The notes beneath the pieces were generated by a model. It was not told the origin of the DNA. It was given only the letters and a program-made list of their open reading frames with translations, and did no database searches. 64,000 nucleotides of DNA from Nocardia concava NBRC 100430 (lineage in GTDB: Bacteria > Actinomycetota > Actinomycetes > Mycobacteriales > Mycobacteriaceae): the NCBI RefSeq assembly GCF_000308815.1, contig NZ_BAFX01000086.1, forward strand, positions 62,001 to 126,000, given 5' to 3'. A program made the position numbers and the translations under genes. The stretch's first letter is position 1. The number at the start of each line of letters is the position of its first letter. Shown one piece after another: positions 8,341 to 16,096 of this stretch.

Positions 8341-9939
8341 TCACTGTTCACCGGCAGACTCCACCAGCCCGTCGCGGGTCAGCTCCAGCCGCCGCGTGAC
8401 CCCGATTTCGGTGAGGAAGCGCGGATCGTGGCTGACCACGATGAGCGCGCCCTCGAAGCCGGCCAGCGCCTCGGTGAGATGGGCGAGGCTGGGCAGGTCG
8501 AGGTTGTTGGTCGGCTCGTCGAGCAGCAGCAGCTTCGGGGCGGGCTCGGCCAGCAGCAGCATGGCCAGGGCCGCCCGCAACCGCTCACCGCCGGAGAGGG
8601 CTCCGGCGAGGACGTCGGCGTCGGTGCCGCGGAAGAGGAAGCGGGCCAGTTGCGCCCGGATCTTCTCCGGTACGGCGTGGGGCGCGGTGGCCGCCACGTT
8701 CTCGAATACCGATTTCTCCTCGTCGAAGATGTCCAGGCGCTGCGGCAGCATGCGCCAGGGCACCTTCGGAGCCGCGTGCCGGATGCTGTGCAGCAGCGTG
8801 GTTTTGCCGATGCCGTTGCGTCCGGTGAGCGCGATGCGTTCGGGGCCGTTGACCTTCAAGGTCACCGTCGGCCCGCACGCCAGCCGCACCTCGGTCAGCT
8901 CGAGCACGTCCTGCCCGGGGTAGACCCGGGTATCGGGCAGGTCGACCCGGATCTCCCGGTCGTCGCGCAGCCGCTCCTGCATCTCGCTGAGATGATCCCT
9001 GGCCTCCTCGACCTTGCCGATGTGGTTGTTGCGCAGCTTGCCCGCCGACACCTGGGCCTGGCGCTTGCGCTCGGCCATGATGATCTTGGGTTCGCGTTTC
9101 TGATCCCACATCTTCTGCCCGTACCGCTGGCGGCGGTCGAGCTTGATGCGCGCCTCCACGAGTTCCCGCGACTGCTTGCGCATATCACTGCGGGCATCGC
9201 GGACCGCCGCGCGGGCGGCCACCTGCTCGGCCTCGATGATCCGCTCGTATTCGGTGAAATTGCCGCCGAAGGAACGGATCTCGCCTTGCCGCAGCTCGGC
9301 GATGGTGTCGACGCGATCGAGTAGTTCCCGGTCGTGGCTGACGGTCAGCACGGTGCCGGGGAACTGGCCGATGACCTCGTAGAGCCGCTCGCGCGCCACC
9401 TGATCGAGGTTGTTGGTCGGTTCGTCCAGCAGCAGGACGTCGGGTTCGCGCAGCAGCTCGGCCACCAGGCCCAGCAGCACGGTCTCGCCACCGGACAGGG
9501 TGTCCAGGCGTCGATCCAACTGCGCGACATCCCCTGCGACGTAATGCAATCCGAGCCGCCCGAGCAGCGCCACCGCGCGTTCCTCGATATCCCAGGCATT
9601 GCCCACGACGTCGAAGTCGGCCTCGGTGCCGGACCCGGATTCGATGCGGTGCAACGCCTCTCGAATCCCGTCCAGCCCGAGCACCTCGTCGACCCGCTGC
9701 CCGGTGGCCAGCCCGAGGTCCTGCCGCATGTACCCGAGCTGCCCCGGCACGCTCACCGAGCCGCGCTGTGCGCGCAATTCCCCGGTGACCAGCCGGAACA
9801 GCGTGGATTTTCCGGCGCCATTGCTCCCGACCAGGCCGATATGACCGGGTCCGAGTTGAGCGTCGAGACCGTCGAACACCGGCGTGCCATCAGGCCAGGT
9901 GAAGGTCAGATCGGAAATAGAAATAACAGGCATAGACAT
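8341..9939 (-). CDS. ABC-F family ATP-binding protein (ribosome-associated)
   Basis: This 532-residue protein has two ATPase domains and no membrane domain. Walker A motifs are GSNGAGKST (38-46) and GRNGIGKTT; signature motifs are LSGGET and LSGGER; Walker B segments are LLLDEPTNNL. The charged alpha-helical linker between the domains is the part that ABC-F proteins insert towards the ribosomal P- or E-site. Members are translation factors or antibiotic-resistance proteins. The start at 9939 is supported by GGAGG five bases upstream. The long leader upstream (see 9940-10187) suggests post-initiation control, as in resistance-type members. Confidence 0.92.
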   Translation of the reverse strand: MSMPVISISDLTFTWPDGTPVFDGLDAQLGPGHIGLVGSNGAGKSTLFRLVTGELRAQRGSVSVPGQLGYMRQDLGLATGQRVDEVLGLDGIREALHRIESGSGTEADFDVVGNAWDIEERAVALLGRLGLHYVAGDVAQLDRRLDTLSGGETVLLGLVAELLREPDVLLLDEPTNNLDQVARERLYEVIGQFPGTVLTVSHDRELLDRVDTIAELRQGEIRSFGGNFTEYERIIEAEQVAARAAVRDARSDMRKQSRELVEARIKLDRRQRYGQKMWDQKREPKIIMAERKRQAQVSAGKLRNNHIGKVEEARDHLSEMQERLRDDREIRVDLPDTRVYPGQDVLELTEVRLACGPTVTLKVNGPERIALTGRNGIGKTTLLHSIRHAAPKVPWRMLPQRLDIFDEEKSVFENVAATAPHAVPEKIRAQLARFLFRGTDADVLAGALSGGERLRAALAMLLLAEPAPKLLLLDEPTNNLDLPSLAHLTEALAGFEGALIVVSHDPRFLTEIGVTRRLELTRDGLVESAGEQ

Positions 9940-10187
9940 GCGGGCCTCCGGAGGATGAGCGAATGCGGCGCGCGATTGCGGGCCACTCGGCGATCAACCT
10001 CAACGGATCAACTGCATGTCTCCGATCAGACGGCAATAAGACCTGACTACGGTAACGGACACCAAGATGGCAGTGCAAGAAGCAATTCGGTGACGCGGCT
10101 CTCAGCGGGGTCCAACCTCGACCCCGCCCTCTCTCCGTTGATCTTCTGAGTTGAGTCCTCCGTCGCCTGACAGCGCGGATTTCCGGC
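9940..10187 (-). promoter_or_regulatory. Structured leader of the ABC-F gene with a possible five-codon upstream ORF
   Basis: This gene-free stretch lies between the ABC-F start and the tnpB stop. On the minus strand it holds ATG CAG TTG ATC CGT TGA (10017-10000), a putative MQLIR leader peptide preceded by GGAG. The uORF overlaps a repeat of GTTGATC/GTTGAGG. Further upstream is a perfect 8-bp hairpin, GCGGGGTC/GACCCCGC (arms 10105-10112 and 10120-10127). TCAACGG at 10137-10143 (minus sense) could pair with CCGTTGA in the uORF. The layout resembles ribosome-mediated attenuators of resistance genes. The distal part may instead belong to the insertion element. Confidence 0.35.
10000..10017 (-). 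CDS. Putative leader peptide MQLIR upstream of the ABC-F gene
   Basis: Five codons plus stop lie 60 bp upstream of the ABC-F start on the same strand. GGAG precedes the ATG, but only two bases away, which is close for a ribosome-binding site. The peptide has no known match that I can name. It is listed because short leader ORFs ahead of ABC-F resistance genes commonly work by ribosome stalling. It could also be chance. Confidence 0.25.
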   Translation of the reverse strand: MQLIR

Positions 10188-11396
10188 TCATGCTGCCCGA
10201 ACGCTCTGCGAGCGTCCTGGTCTTCCGCAATCAACACCAGCAGGGGTGAAACCAGCCCTGTTGAGCATCACGTCGTGTGCGGAGTTCTTGTCCCTCGGGG
10301 ATTCGTGTCCGCATGCCTCGCATCGGTAGGTGCGCTCGGACAGCGGCAGGCGATGCTTGGTTCTCGCTTCGCACTTACTGCAGTCCATCGTCGTGTATTT
10401 AGGGTCCACCAGCACTACCTGACGCTGATGCTTACGGCCCATCACGATCAGTGCTGCCTTCGCCGCGCCGACGGCGGCGTCAGCGGCCTTGCGGGCCATC
10501 GAAATCTTGGCGAGGAACCGGGGACGGAAGTCCTCGACCGCGATCTGATCGAAGTCTTGCACAATGCGTTTCGCCCATTTCCGAGCATCGTCCTGCCGTT
10601 GTCGTGCGACTTTCCTGTGCAGTCGCGCGACACGCTGTTTGGCAGCCTTGTACCCGCGCGAGCCGGGCTTACCTTTCGCCGGACGTCTCCGCGCCATCAT
10701 CCGTTGATAGCGAGCGAGCTTCGCGGCCGCGTTCCTGCCATGTTGCGCGTGAGGCAGATCGTGCGCGTCACTAGTGGTAGTCGCAGTCTCGGCCACACCC
10801 CAATCAATCCCGATAGCACGCCCAGTCGGAGGCAGTGGCTCGGACGGAGCCGCGACAACGAACGAGACGTACCAGTGCCCCAACGGGTCTCGGTAAATTC
10901 GTGCGCTCGACGGTGCCGTCGGCAGTTCTCGCGACCACACCACGCTCAGCTCAATTCCGTTGGCCAGCAACAGCTTGCCGTCCACGATGCGAAAGCCACG
11001 CAGGGTGTAGTTCAAGCTCGGATCGGCCCGGTCCTTCTTCTTGAACCGTGGCATCCCTGAGCGTCGGCGCATCGGCAGCCGAGATTTGATGTCCTTCAAT
11101 GCTTTCGCACGCGATTTAGAGAAGTCACGGATGATCTGTTGCTGCGGCACCGATGCGCCCGCGCTGAGCCACTCATGCTCACCCCGCCAACCTGTTAGCT
11201 TCTTGTCCAATTGCGCTGGGCCACAACTCTCCCCAGCCTGACGCGCGGCCCTGGATTCGGCAACGCATCGGTTCCATACCCACCGGCAACGGTCCCATTC
11301 TGCAAGCAGGGCCACTTCAGCGGTCCTGGAGACACGCAGACGGAACGTAAGACGGGCGTACCCACCTTCCGATGATGCCGCTGAATTCCTCCCCAC
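10188..11396 (-). CDS. tnpB: IS200/IS605-family TnpB, RNA-guided nuclease
   Basis: This 402-residue TnpB has an N-terminal recognition region and a C-terminal RuvC domain with the full catalytic triad: Asp198 in GIDWG, Glu288 in IAVEDF and Asp369 in SPRDKNSAHD. A zinc ribbon is formed by Cys339, Cys342, Cys359 and Cys362. TnpB proteins cleave DNA guided by an omega-RNA made from the element's right end, here expected just past the gene's 3' end (below 10200). The gene is divergent from tnpA with overlapping 5' ends, the IS605-type arrangement. The intact triad suggests an active nuclease. Confidence 0.93.
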   Translation of the reverse strand: MGRNSAASSEGGYARLTFRLRVSRTAEVALLAEWDRCRWVWNRCVAESRAARQAGESCGPAQLDKKLTGWRGEHEWLSAGASVPQQQIIRDFSKSRAKALKDIKSRLPMRRRSGMPRFKKKDRADPSLNYTLRGFRIVDGKLLLANGIELSVVWSRELPTAPSSARIYRDPLGHWYVSFVVAAPSEPLPPTGRAIGIDWGVAETATTTSDAHDLPHAQHGRNAAAKLARYQRMMARRRPAKGKPGSRGYKAAKQRVARLHRKVARQRQDDARKWAKRIVQDFDQIAVEDFRPRFLAKISMARKAADAAVGAAKAALIVMGRKHQRQVVLVDPKYTTMDCSKCEARTKHRLPLSERTYRCEACGHESPRDKNSAHDVMLNRAGFTPAGVDCGRPGRSQSVRAA

Positions 11397-11419
11397 ACCG
11401 TGATCGTATCATTTGGTTT

Positions 11420-11839
11420 GTGGGTTCAGAGTCGAATCATCGCGCAGGTAGAGATGTAGTTTTCGCCATGCATGTGCATTTGGTTTTCGTCACTAAGTAC
11501 CGGCCTCCTGTCTTTGCTGCCGCACATCTGCAGCGCATGGAAGGGATCATGCGGCAGGTGTGCGAGGACTTCGAGTGCGAGCTAGCCGAGTTCAACGGGG
11601 ACACCAACCATGTCCACATGTTGGTCAACTTTCCACCGAAAGTCGCAGTATCCAGGCTGGTCAACTCCCTCAAGGGGGTATCGAGCCGGTTGCTACGCAA
11701 GGAATTCGAAGACCTGCATTTCGCCTACTGGAACGGCGTTCGATTGTGGTCGGGGTCCTACTTCGCTGGATCGGTAGGCGGTGCTCCACTGACGACACTC
11801 CACCAGTACATCGAGAAGCACACACGTGCCGATTTCTAG
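11420..11839 (+). CDS. tnpA: IS200/IS605-family transposase TnpA (HUH Y1 transposase)
   Basis: This 139-residue single-strand transposase has the HUH motif HVH at residues 64-66 (NTNHVHMLV in context of DTNHVHMLVN) and the nucleophile Tyr130 in LHQYIEKH. Length and order fit the family. I chose GTG 11420 because the encoded start MGSESNHRAGRDVVFAMHVH matches the usual family N-terminus; an ATG at 11372 would add 16 atypical residues. It acts with its element's ends to excise and insert single-stranded DNA at replication forks. The stop codon overlaps that of the convergent MFS gene. Confidence 0.92.
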   Translation: MGSESNHRAGRDVVFAMHVHLVFVTKYRPPVFAAAHLQRMEGIMRQVCEDFECELAEFNGDTNHVHMLVNFPPKVAVSRLVNSLKGVSSRLLRKEFEDLHFAYWNGVRLWSGSYFAGSVGGAPLTTLHQYIEKHTRADF

Positions 11840-13068
11840 GCGCTCGTCTGGCTGGTCAGGCCCTCGCGCGCCTTGCGGGCCGTAAGTCGCAGGTATGCCA
11901 GGGCCGCCACGGCAAGAGCGGCGGCCACACCATACATAGCGGGAACGCCGTGGCCGATGGTGAGGCCGCCGAGCAGGGTGCCCGCGCCGATGCCGAAGTA
12001 GATGCAGGAGGCGTTGAGGGCGACGACCAGGCCGGATTCCTGCGGGGCGGCGGCAATGAGGCGGTGCTGCTGGGCGGGGGTTTGGCACCAGCTGGCCGCG
12101 CCCCAGGCCAGGGCCAGGAGGCCGACCAGCACGGGGGCTCGCACGTCGGCCGCGGCCAGTGCACCCATGAGCGCGAGGGAGGCGGCCATGAGGGCGTAGC
12201 CGATGGTGAGGACGCGGGGTGCGCCCCAGCGGTCGGTGATGTAGCCGGAGGACAGGTTTCCGGCGACCGCGCCCGCGCCGTAGAGCATGAGCACCCAGGC
12301 GGTGGAGGTGGCACCGATTCCCAAGGCGCCCAAGGCCGGAACGGCGTAGGCGTAGACGGTGTAGGCCGCGGCCATGCCGAGGAGGGTCAGTGGGAGGACG
12401 GTCGCGACGGAACGGTTGCGGAGGACCGAAAGACGTTTCGCCAGTGGGACATACGGGTTTCCAGGGAGCGTGGGCACCCAGGCCGCGACACCGGCGGCGG
12501 CCACGAGGCAGACGAGTGCGACGCCGGTCAGGGCCGCACGCCAGCCGAGCCATTGGCCCAGGACGTCGCCGAGGGGCACGCCCAGCGCGGTCGCGATGGT
12601 CAATCCGCCGACGACCACCGACAGTGCGCGGGCCCGGGCCTCGGGGCGGACGAGCGCCGCGGCCACCGCGCCCGCGTTCGGGGTGAAGGCCGCCGCGCCG
12701 ACGGCCGCCACGATGCGGGTGGCCAGCAGCGTCCAGAAGGTCGGGGACAGCGCCGAACCCAGGTTGCCCAGTGCGAGCACCAGCAGGGCCGACACCAGCA
12801 GGGTTCGGCGCGGCAGCCGGGCGGTCAGCGTCGCCAGCACCGGCGATCCGAGTGCGTAGGCCGCGGCGAACACCGTCACCGCCAGCCCCGCCGTCGCGGT
12901 CGAAACATGCAGGGACCCGGCCAGATCCGGCAGGAATCCGGCGAGGATGAACGAATCGGTGCCGACGGCGAAGGTGCCCAGCGCCAGAATCAGCGTGCGC
13001 CGCAGGCCATTCGACTCGGCGGGCGCCTCGGTCGCCGTCGACCGGGTAATAACCGGGATATTTGCCAT
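11836..13068 (-). CDS. MFS drug-efflux transporter (DHA1, Cmx/CmrA-like)
   Basis: This 410-residue protein has 12 predicted membrane segments. The first reads LILALGTFAVGTDSFILAGF and is followed by the loop-2/3 motif LTARLPRRTLLV. The DHA1 pattern resembles chloramphenicol-type exporters of actinobacteria. It lies 65 bp downstream of the Rrf2 regulator on the same strand, so the two are probably co-transcribed under the palindrome at 13615-13639. Its stop overlaps the tnpA stop, so insertion-element DNA touches or forms its last codons. Substrate unknown. Confidence 0.88.
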   Translation of the reverse strand: MANIPVITRSTATEAPAESNGLRRTLILALGTFAVGTDSFILAGFLPDLAGSLHVSTATAGLAVTVFAAAYALGSPVLATLTARLPRRTLLVSALLVLALGNLGSALSPTFWTLLATRIVAAVGAAAFTPNAGAVAAALVRPEARARALSVVVGGLTIATALGVPLGDVLGQWLGWRAALTGVALVCLVAAAGVAAWVPTLPGNPYVPLAKRLSVLRNRSVATVLPLTLLGMAAAYTVYAYAVPALGALGIGATSTAWVLMLYGAGAVAGNLSSGYITDRWGAPRVLTIGYALMAASLALMGALAAADVRAPVLVGLLALAWGAASWCQTPAQQHRLIAAAPQESGLVVALNASCIYFGIGAGTLLGGLTIGHGVPAMYGVAAALAVAALAYLRLTARKAREGLTSQTSA

Positions 13069-13133
13069 CCCGAATCTCCTTCCGAAAAACCCGGCCGGAG
13101 GCCGGGTCGATTTTCAGCGAACCGCGCTGTCGC

Positions 13134-13613
13134 TCAGCCGGTCGCGTGTTCGTAGAAGCTGCGCGTGGACTTCGACGCGTTGTCATGGGCTCCGCCCATC
13201 AGGTCGGCGATGGTCTGGCTCGACAGTTCCTGTCGCCAGGCCAGTTCGGCGCGCCCCATGGCCTGTGCGATGCCGCACGGTTTACCGAACTCCGACTTCG
13301 CGCGGGCCGCGCCCGCGCCCCGGCGGCGAATCTCGGTGCACCGGAACGCATCCGTGCGTCCCTCGACGGCGGCCACGACATCCATGAGCGTGATGCGCTC
13401 GGGTGCGCGCGCGAGCCGGTATCCCCCGCGCGCACCGGGGGTGGATTCGAGGATCCCCTCCCGGACCAGCGGCTGTAGCCGCTTCTTCAGGTATTCCGGC
13501 GGCAGCTCGAAGATCTCGGCAAGCCGGGCGGTGGCAATGGGCGCGTGGTCGTCGAGCCAGGCCAGGGCCACGCAGCAGTGCAATCCCCACTCGACGCCTT
13601 CACCGATCACCAT
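13134..13613 (-). CDS. Rrf2-family transcriptional regulator
   Basis: This 159-residue winged-helix protein (MVIGEGVEWGLHCCVALAWL) has an Rrf2 recognition helix, LAEIFELPPEYLKKRLQPLV, and the wing GARGGYRLAR. Two cysteines lie in the loop that binds Fe-S in IscR/NsrR (FRCTEIRR and FGKPCGI), but the three-Cys spacing of the cluster binders is not obvious. I prefer ATG 13613 because Rrf2 proteins begin at this point; ATG 13625 is in frame and would lie inside the palindrome. It probably represses itself and the MFS gene downstream. Confidence 0.88.
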   Translation of the reverse strand: MVIGEGVEWGLHCCVALAWLDDHAPIATARLAEIFELPPEYLKKRLQPLVREGILESTPGARGGYRLARAPERITLMDVVAAVEGRTDAFRCTEIRRRGAGAARAKSEFGKPCGIAQAMGRAELAWRQELSSQTIADLMGGAHDNASKSTRSFYEHATG

Positions 13614-13614
13614 G

Positions 13615-13639
13615 ATCCGGGACATTACATGTCCCGGAT
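13615..13639. promoter_or_regulatory. Perfect palindromic operator at the Rrf2 start
   Basis: The 11-bp arms ATCCGGGACAT (13615-13625) and ATGTCCCGGAT (13629-13639) are separated by TAC. The site ends one base before the preferred Rrf2 start codon, and AT-rich GTATAT, a likely -10 region, overlaps its distal arm. Position and symmetry fit an autoregulatory operator bound by an Rrf2 dimer. Confidence 0.7.
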
Positions 13640-13676
13640 ATACTTGCCAACCCCCATTGCGAGGGCCGAATCCGAT

Positions 13677-15656
13677 TCAGCTGCCGATGCGGCGGGCCTT
13701 CATACCGTTGGACAGCGGGACCTCGGTGACCTTGCCGCCGGATTCGGCGTGCAGCATGCGGCCGCTGCCGGTGTAGATGCCGACGTCGGAGGGTCCGCGC
13801 GGACCGAACGAGCCGAACACGAGATCACCCGGCTTGGCTTGCAGGAGCTGGACTTCCACGCCCTGCTCCCACTGCTGCTCCGCGGTGCGCGGCAGGCTGA
13901 TGGTGCTGCCGCTGCCGGCGAAGACCGCGGCCGCGGTGAAGCCCGCCTGGTCGAAGCCGCCGTTACTGGGTCCGCCGGGCCCGCCGCCGCCGAAAACGTA
14001 TGGCGTGCCGAGCCATTGCTGTCCGGCCGCGACGATCTGCGGCCCCAGGTCCGCGTTCGGGTCGGCCTGGAAGCGGCCTTCGCTGCCGAGGCTGCGGAAG
14101 CCGGGCTCGGCGGCCAGGATGCGCGCCACGTACGGGCGGGTCTCGGTGTAGTGGCGGGGGATCTGGTTGGGCATGCCGCCGGAGGAGAGCACCGCGCCCT
14201 CGCCGGCGTTGTAGGCGGCGATGGTGAGCGCGGTCAGGTCGCCGGAGACCTTGCCCTCGTTCATCCAGCCCTCGATGGTCTTGGCGATGGAACACATATA
14301 GCGGCCTTGACCGATGATGGCGTCGGCGGGTTCCAGCGAGCTGGCCACCCCGTCCCCGTCCGCGTCGATGACATACGGCTGTCCGTCGGGGGCCAGGGCT
14401 TTGGCGGTACCGGGCATGAACTGCGCGATGCCCTGCGCACCGTCCGGCGATACCGCATCCGAGCGGAATCCGGATTCGGCCTGGGCCTGGGCGGCCAGCA
14501 GCGAGGCGCTGATCTCCGGGCACAGCGAGCCGGCGCGGCGGTACCAGATCTCGAGTTCGGCGGGCACCTTGCCGGAGGCGAGATTGCCGCCGGCGGTGCC
14601 GAATCCGTTCTCGCAGTAGGGCGTGCTGGGCGCGGGGATGGTGCCGCCCGCCAGCCACGGCATGGGGTCGACCTGATGCCCACCCGTCAACCGTCCGCCC
14701 GGTACGAGTTCGAAATGCAGGTGGGCGCCGGAGGATTCGCCATTGCTGCCGACATCGGCGATGTGCTGGCCCATCTGCACGATGTCACCCGTGTGCACGA
14801 AGAAGCCGTTGTCGTACATGTGGCCGTATACGGTCGAGTACCGGCGGCCGCTCTCGTCGAGGGAGTCGATGACGACCCAGTCGCCGAAGCCGGAGGCCGC
14901 GCCCGCCGCCACCACCAGCCCGTCGGCGGCCGCGTAGATGGGGGTGCCCGCGGGGGCGGCCATGTCCACGCCCAGGTGGGTGCCGCCGCGTGCGCCGAAC
15001 ACGTCGCTGATCGTGAACGATCCTGCGGCCAGCGGGTATTGGTGCCGTCCGGCCCCGATCAGGCTGCCCGCCTCGTTGACGGTGCCGGGCATGGCCGCCA
15101 TCGAGGCGTTGGCGGGTGCGAGCTCGGTGGAGGTGGCGGCCGCGTCCTTGATGGTGACCTGCACCCGGTCCAGGTGGTTGCGCGCCAGGTCGCCGCGGTC
15201 TTCCAGGGGCTTCCAGGCGGCGCCGCCCGCCGCGCCGGGAGTCCAGCTGCGCTGCTTCCAGATCAGGTAGTCGATGCGGAAGGCGCCGGCGTTCTCCTGG
15301 AGGAAGGAGACGATGGCGTCGCCCTTGCCCGAGTCGGTGCCGACCACGAATTCGACGGCGCGCCCGGCCTTCAGGTCCGGGGCGGAGGCGTCGTCGGTGA
15401 CGCCGCGCATGTCCATCATCCCGAAGTGCGCCACGGTGCAGCGCAACACGCGCAACGCGCCCTCCTGCAGCCCGGTCTCGGCGGGCGATCCGGTGGCCGG
15501 GCAGTTGGGTTCGGTGCGCGCCGAGGGGGCGGCGGCGACGCTGGGCGCGCCGGGGCCGCAAGAGGTCTCGGTGGCGGGCAGGATGATGACCAGCACCAGT
15601 GCCATGAGGCCGATGATCAGGCCGATCGCCCCACCGACGATGTGTTTGGGCTTCAC
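13677..15656 (-). CDS. Membrane-anchored cell-wall hydrolase: M23 peptidase, lytic transglycosylase and degenerate NlpC/P60
   Basis: This 659-residue protein starts with a membrane anchor (VGGAIGLIIGLMALVLVIIL). The M23 domain (about 205-335) has HLGVDMAAP and SGAHLHFEL, the zinc and catalytic motifs. The SLT domain (about 385-530) has QAESGF with the catalytic Glu, AQGIAQFMPGT and AAYNAGEG. The last domain (about 550-659) is NlpC/P60-like, but its catalytic Cys is Gln570 (GGFDQAGF instead of FDCSG) and its His is Asp624 (SDVGIY instead of HVGIY). The first two activities look intact; the third looks like a structural or binding remnant. It should act on peptidoglycan outside the membrane. 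Confidence 0.9.
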   Translation of the reverse strand: MKPKHIVGGAIGLIIGLMALVLVIILPATETSCGPGAPSVAAAPSARTEPNCPATGSPAETGLQEGALRVLRCTVAHFGMMDMRGVTDDASAPDLKAGRAVEFVVGTDSGKGDAIVSFLQENAGAFRIDYLIWKQRSWTPGAAGGAAWKPLEDRGDLARNHLDRVQVTIKDAAATSTELAPANASMAAMPGTVNEAGSLIGAGRHQYPLAAGSFTISDVFGARGGTHLGVDMAAPAGTPIYAAADGLVVAAGAASGFGDWVVIDSLDESGRRYSTVYGHMYDNGFFVHTGDIVQMGQHIADVGSNGESSGAHLHFELVPGGRLTGGHQVDPMPWLAGGTIPAPSTPYCENGFGTAGGNLASGKVPAELEIWYRRAGSLCPEISASLLAAQAQAESGFRSDAVSPDGAQGIAQFMPGTAKALAPDGQPYVIDADGDGVASSLEPADAIIGQGRYMCSIAKTIEGWMNEGKVSGDLTALTIAAYNAGEGAVLSSGGMPNQIPRHYTETRPYVARILAAEPGFRSLGSEGRFQADPNADLGPQIVAAGQQWLGTPYVFGGGGPGGPSNGGFDQAGFTAAAVFAGSGSTISLPRTAEQQWEQGVEVQLLQAKPGDLVFGSFGPRGPSDVGIYTGSGRMLHAESGGKVTEVPLSNGMKARRIGS

Positions 15657-15791
15657 GCCCGAGCGCTCCCGGCCGCCGCGGTCATCACCCGGACATCATG
15701 CCATGGCCGACACGCGGTTTCACGGACCTGTACACGCCGATTCGATGGGCTCGGCCGTTTTCGATGGGCACACAGCGGGCATCCCTCCCCT

Positions 15792-16079
15792 ATGCCGTAC
15801 GTTGCCCGCAACGAAGTCCACGCCGCTCGCATCATCAGCGGCGTCGGCGCGCTGTTCGCCCTCATCGAGGGTTTGTACATCCTGATGCTGATCCTCAACG
15901 CGGATCAGTCGAACAAGTTCTTCATCTTCATCAAAGGACTGGCGGAACCACTGGCTTTGTTCTTCCCCGGGCTCTTCCACACAAACAGCCCGAACTTCGA
16001 CATCATCCTGAATTACGGTCTGGCCGCGATCTTCTGGCTGGTCGTCACCGGCTTCGTGGCCCGGGTCGTTGCCCGATAG
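15792..16079 (+). CDS. Small membrane protein, unknown function
   Basis: This 95-residue protein starts MPYVARNEVHAARIISGVGA. Two strong membrane segments are visible (IISGVGALFALIEGLYILML near residues 14-33 and YGLAAIFWLVVTGFVARVV near 76-94), plus a weaker hydrophobic stretch around LAEPLALFFPGLF. It is divergent from the cell-wall hydrolase, whose start lies 135 bp away, and may share a promoter region with it. I cannot name a family, but the hydrophobic pattern and start make it a credible gene. Confidence 0.7.
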   Translation: MPYVARNEVHAARIISGVGALFALIEGLYILMLILNADQSNKFFIFIKGLAEPLALFFPGLFHTNSPNFDIILNYGLAAIFWLVVTGFVARVVAR

Positions 16080-16096
16080 AGTCCGCCCACCACCGA

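Larger units (their letters stand above)
10140..11839. mobile_element. IS200/IS605-family insertion sequence (tnpA plus tnpB), ends not resolved
   Basis: Divergent tnpA and tnpB define the element. The tnpB side (right end) should reach below 10188 and include the omega-RNA 3' end. A short hairpin, ACGCT/AGCGT around 10200-10214, lies in the 3' end of tnpB. The tnpA side is unusual: the tnpA stop (11837-11839) overlaps the stop of the MFS gene (11836-11838) in a shared CTAG. No separate left-end hairpin is therefore visible outside coding sequence. The left end may lie inside the MFS 3' end or may be lost. Confidence 0.7.

Noticed and set aside
8309..8353. Inverted repeat GAACAGTGA/TCACTGTTC at the ABC-F 3' end as a terminator
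   Set aside because: The arms are clear, but the loop lies over the stop codon and no U-run follows. It may be a hairpin of unknown role, so I did not call a terminator.
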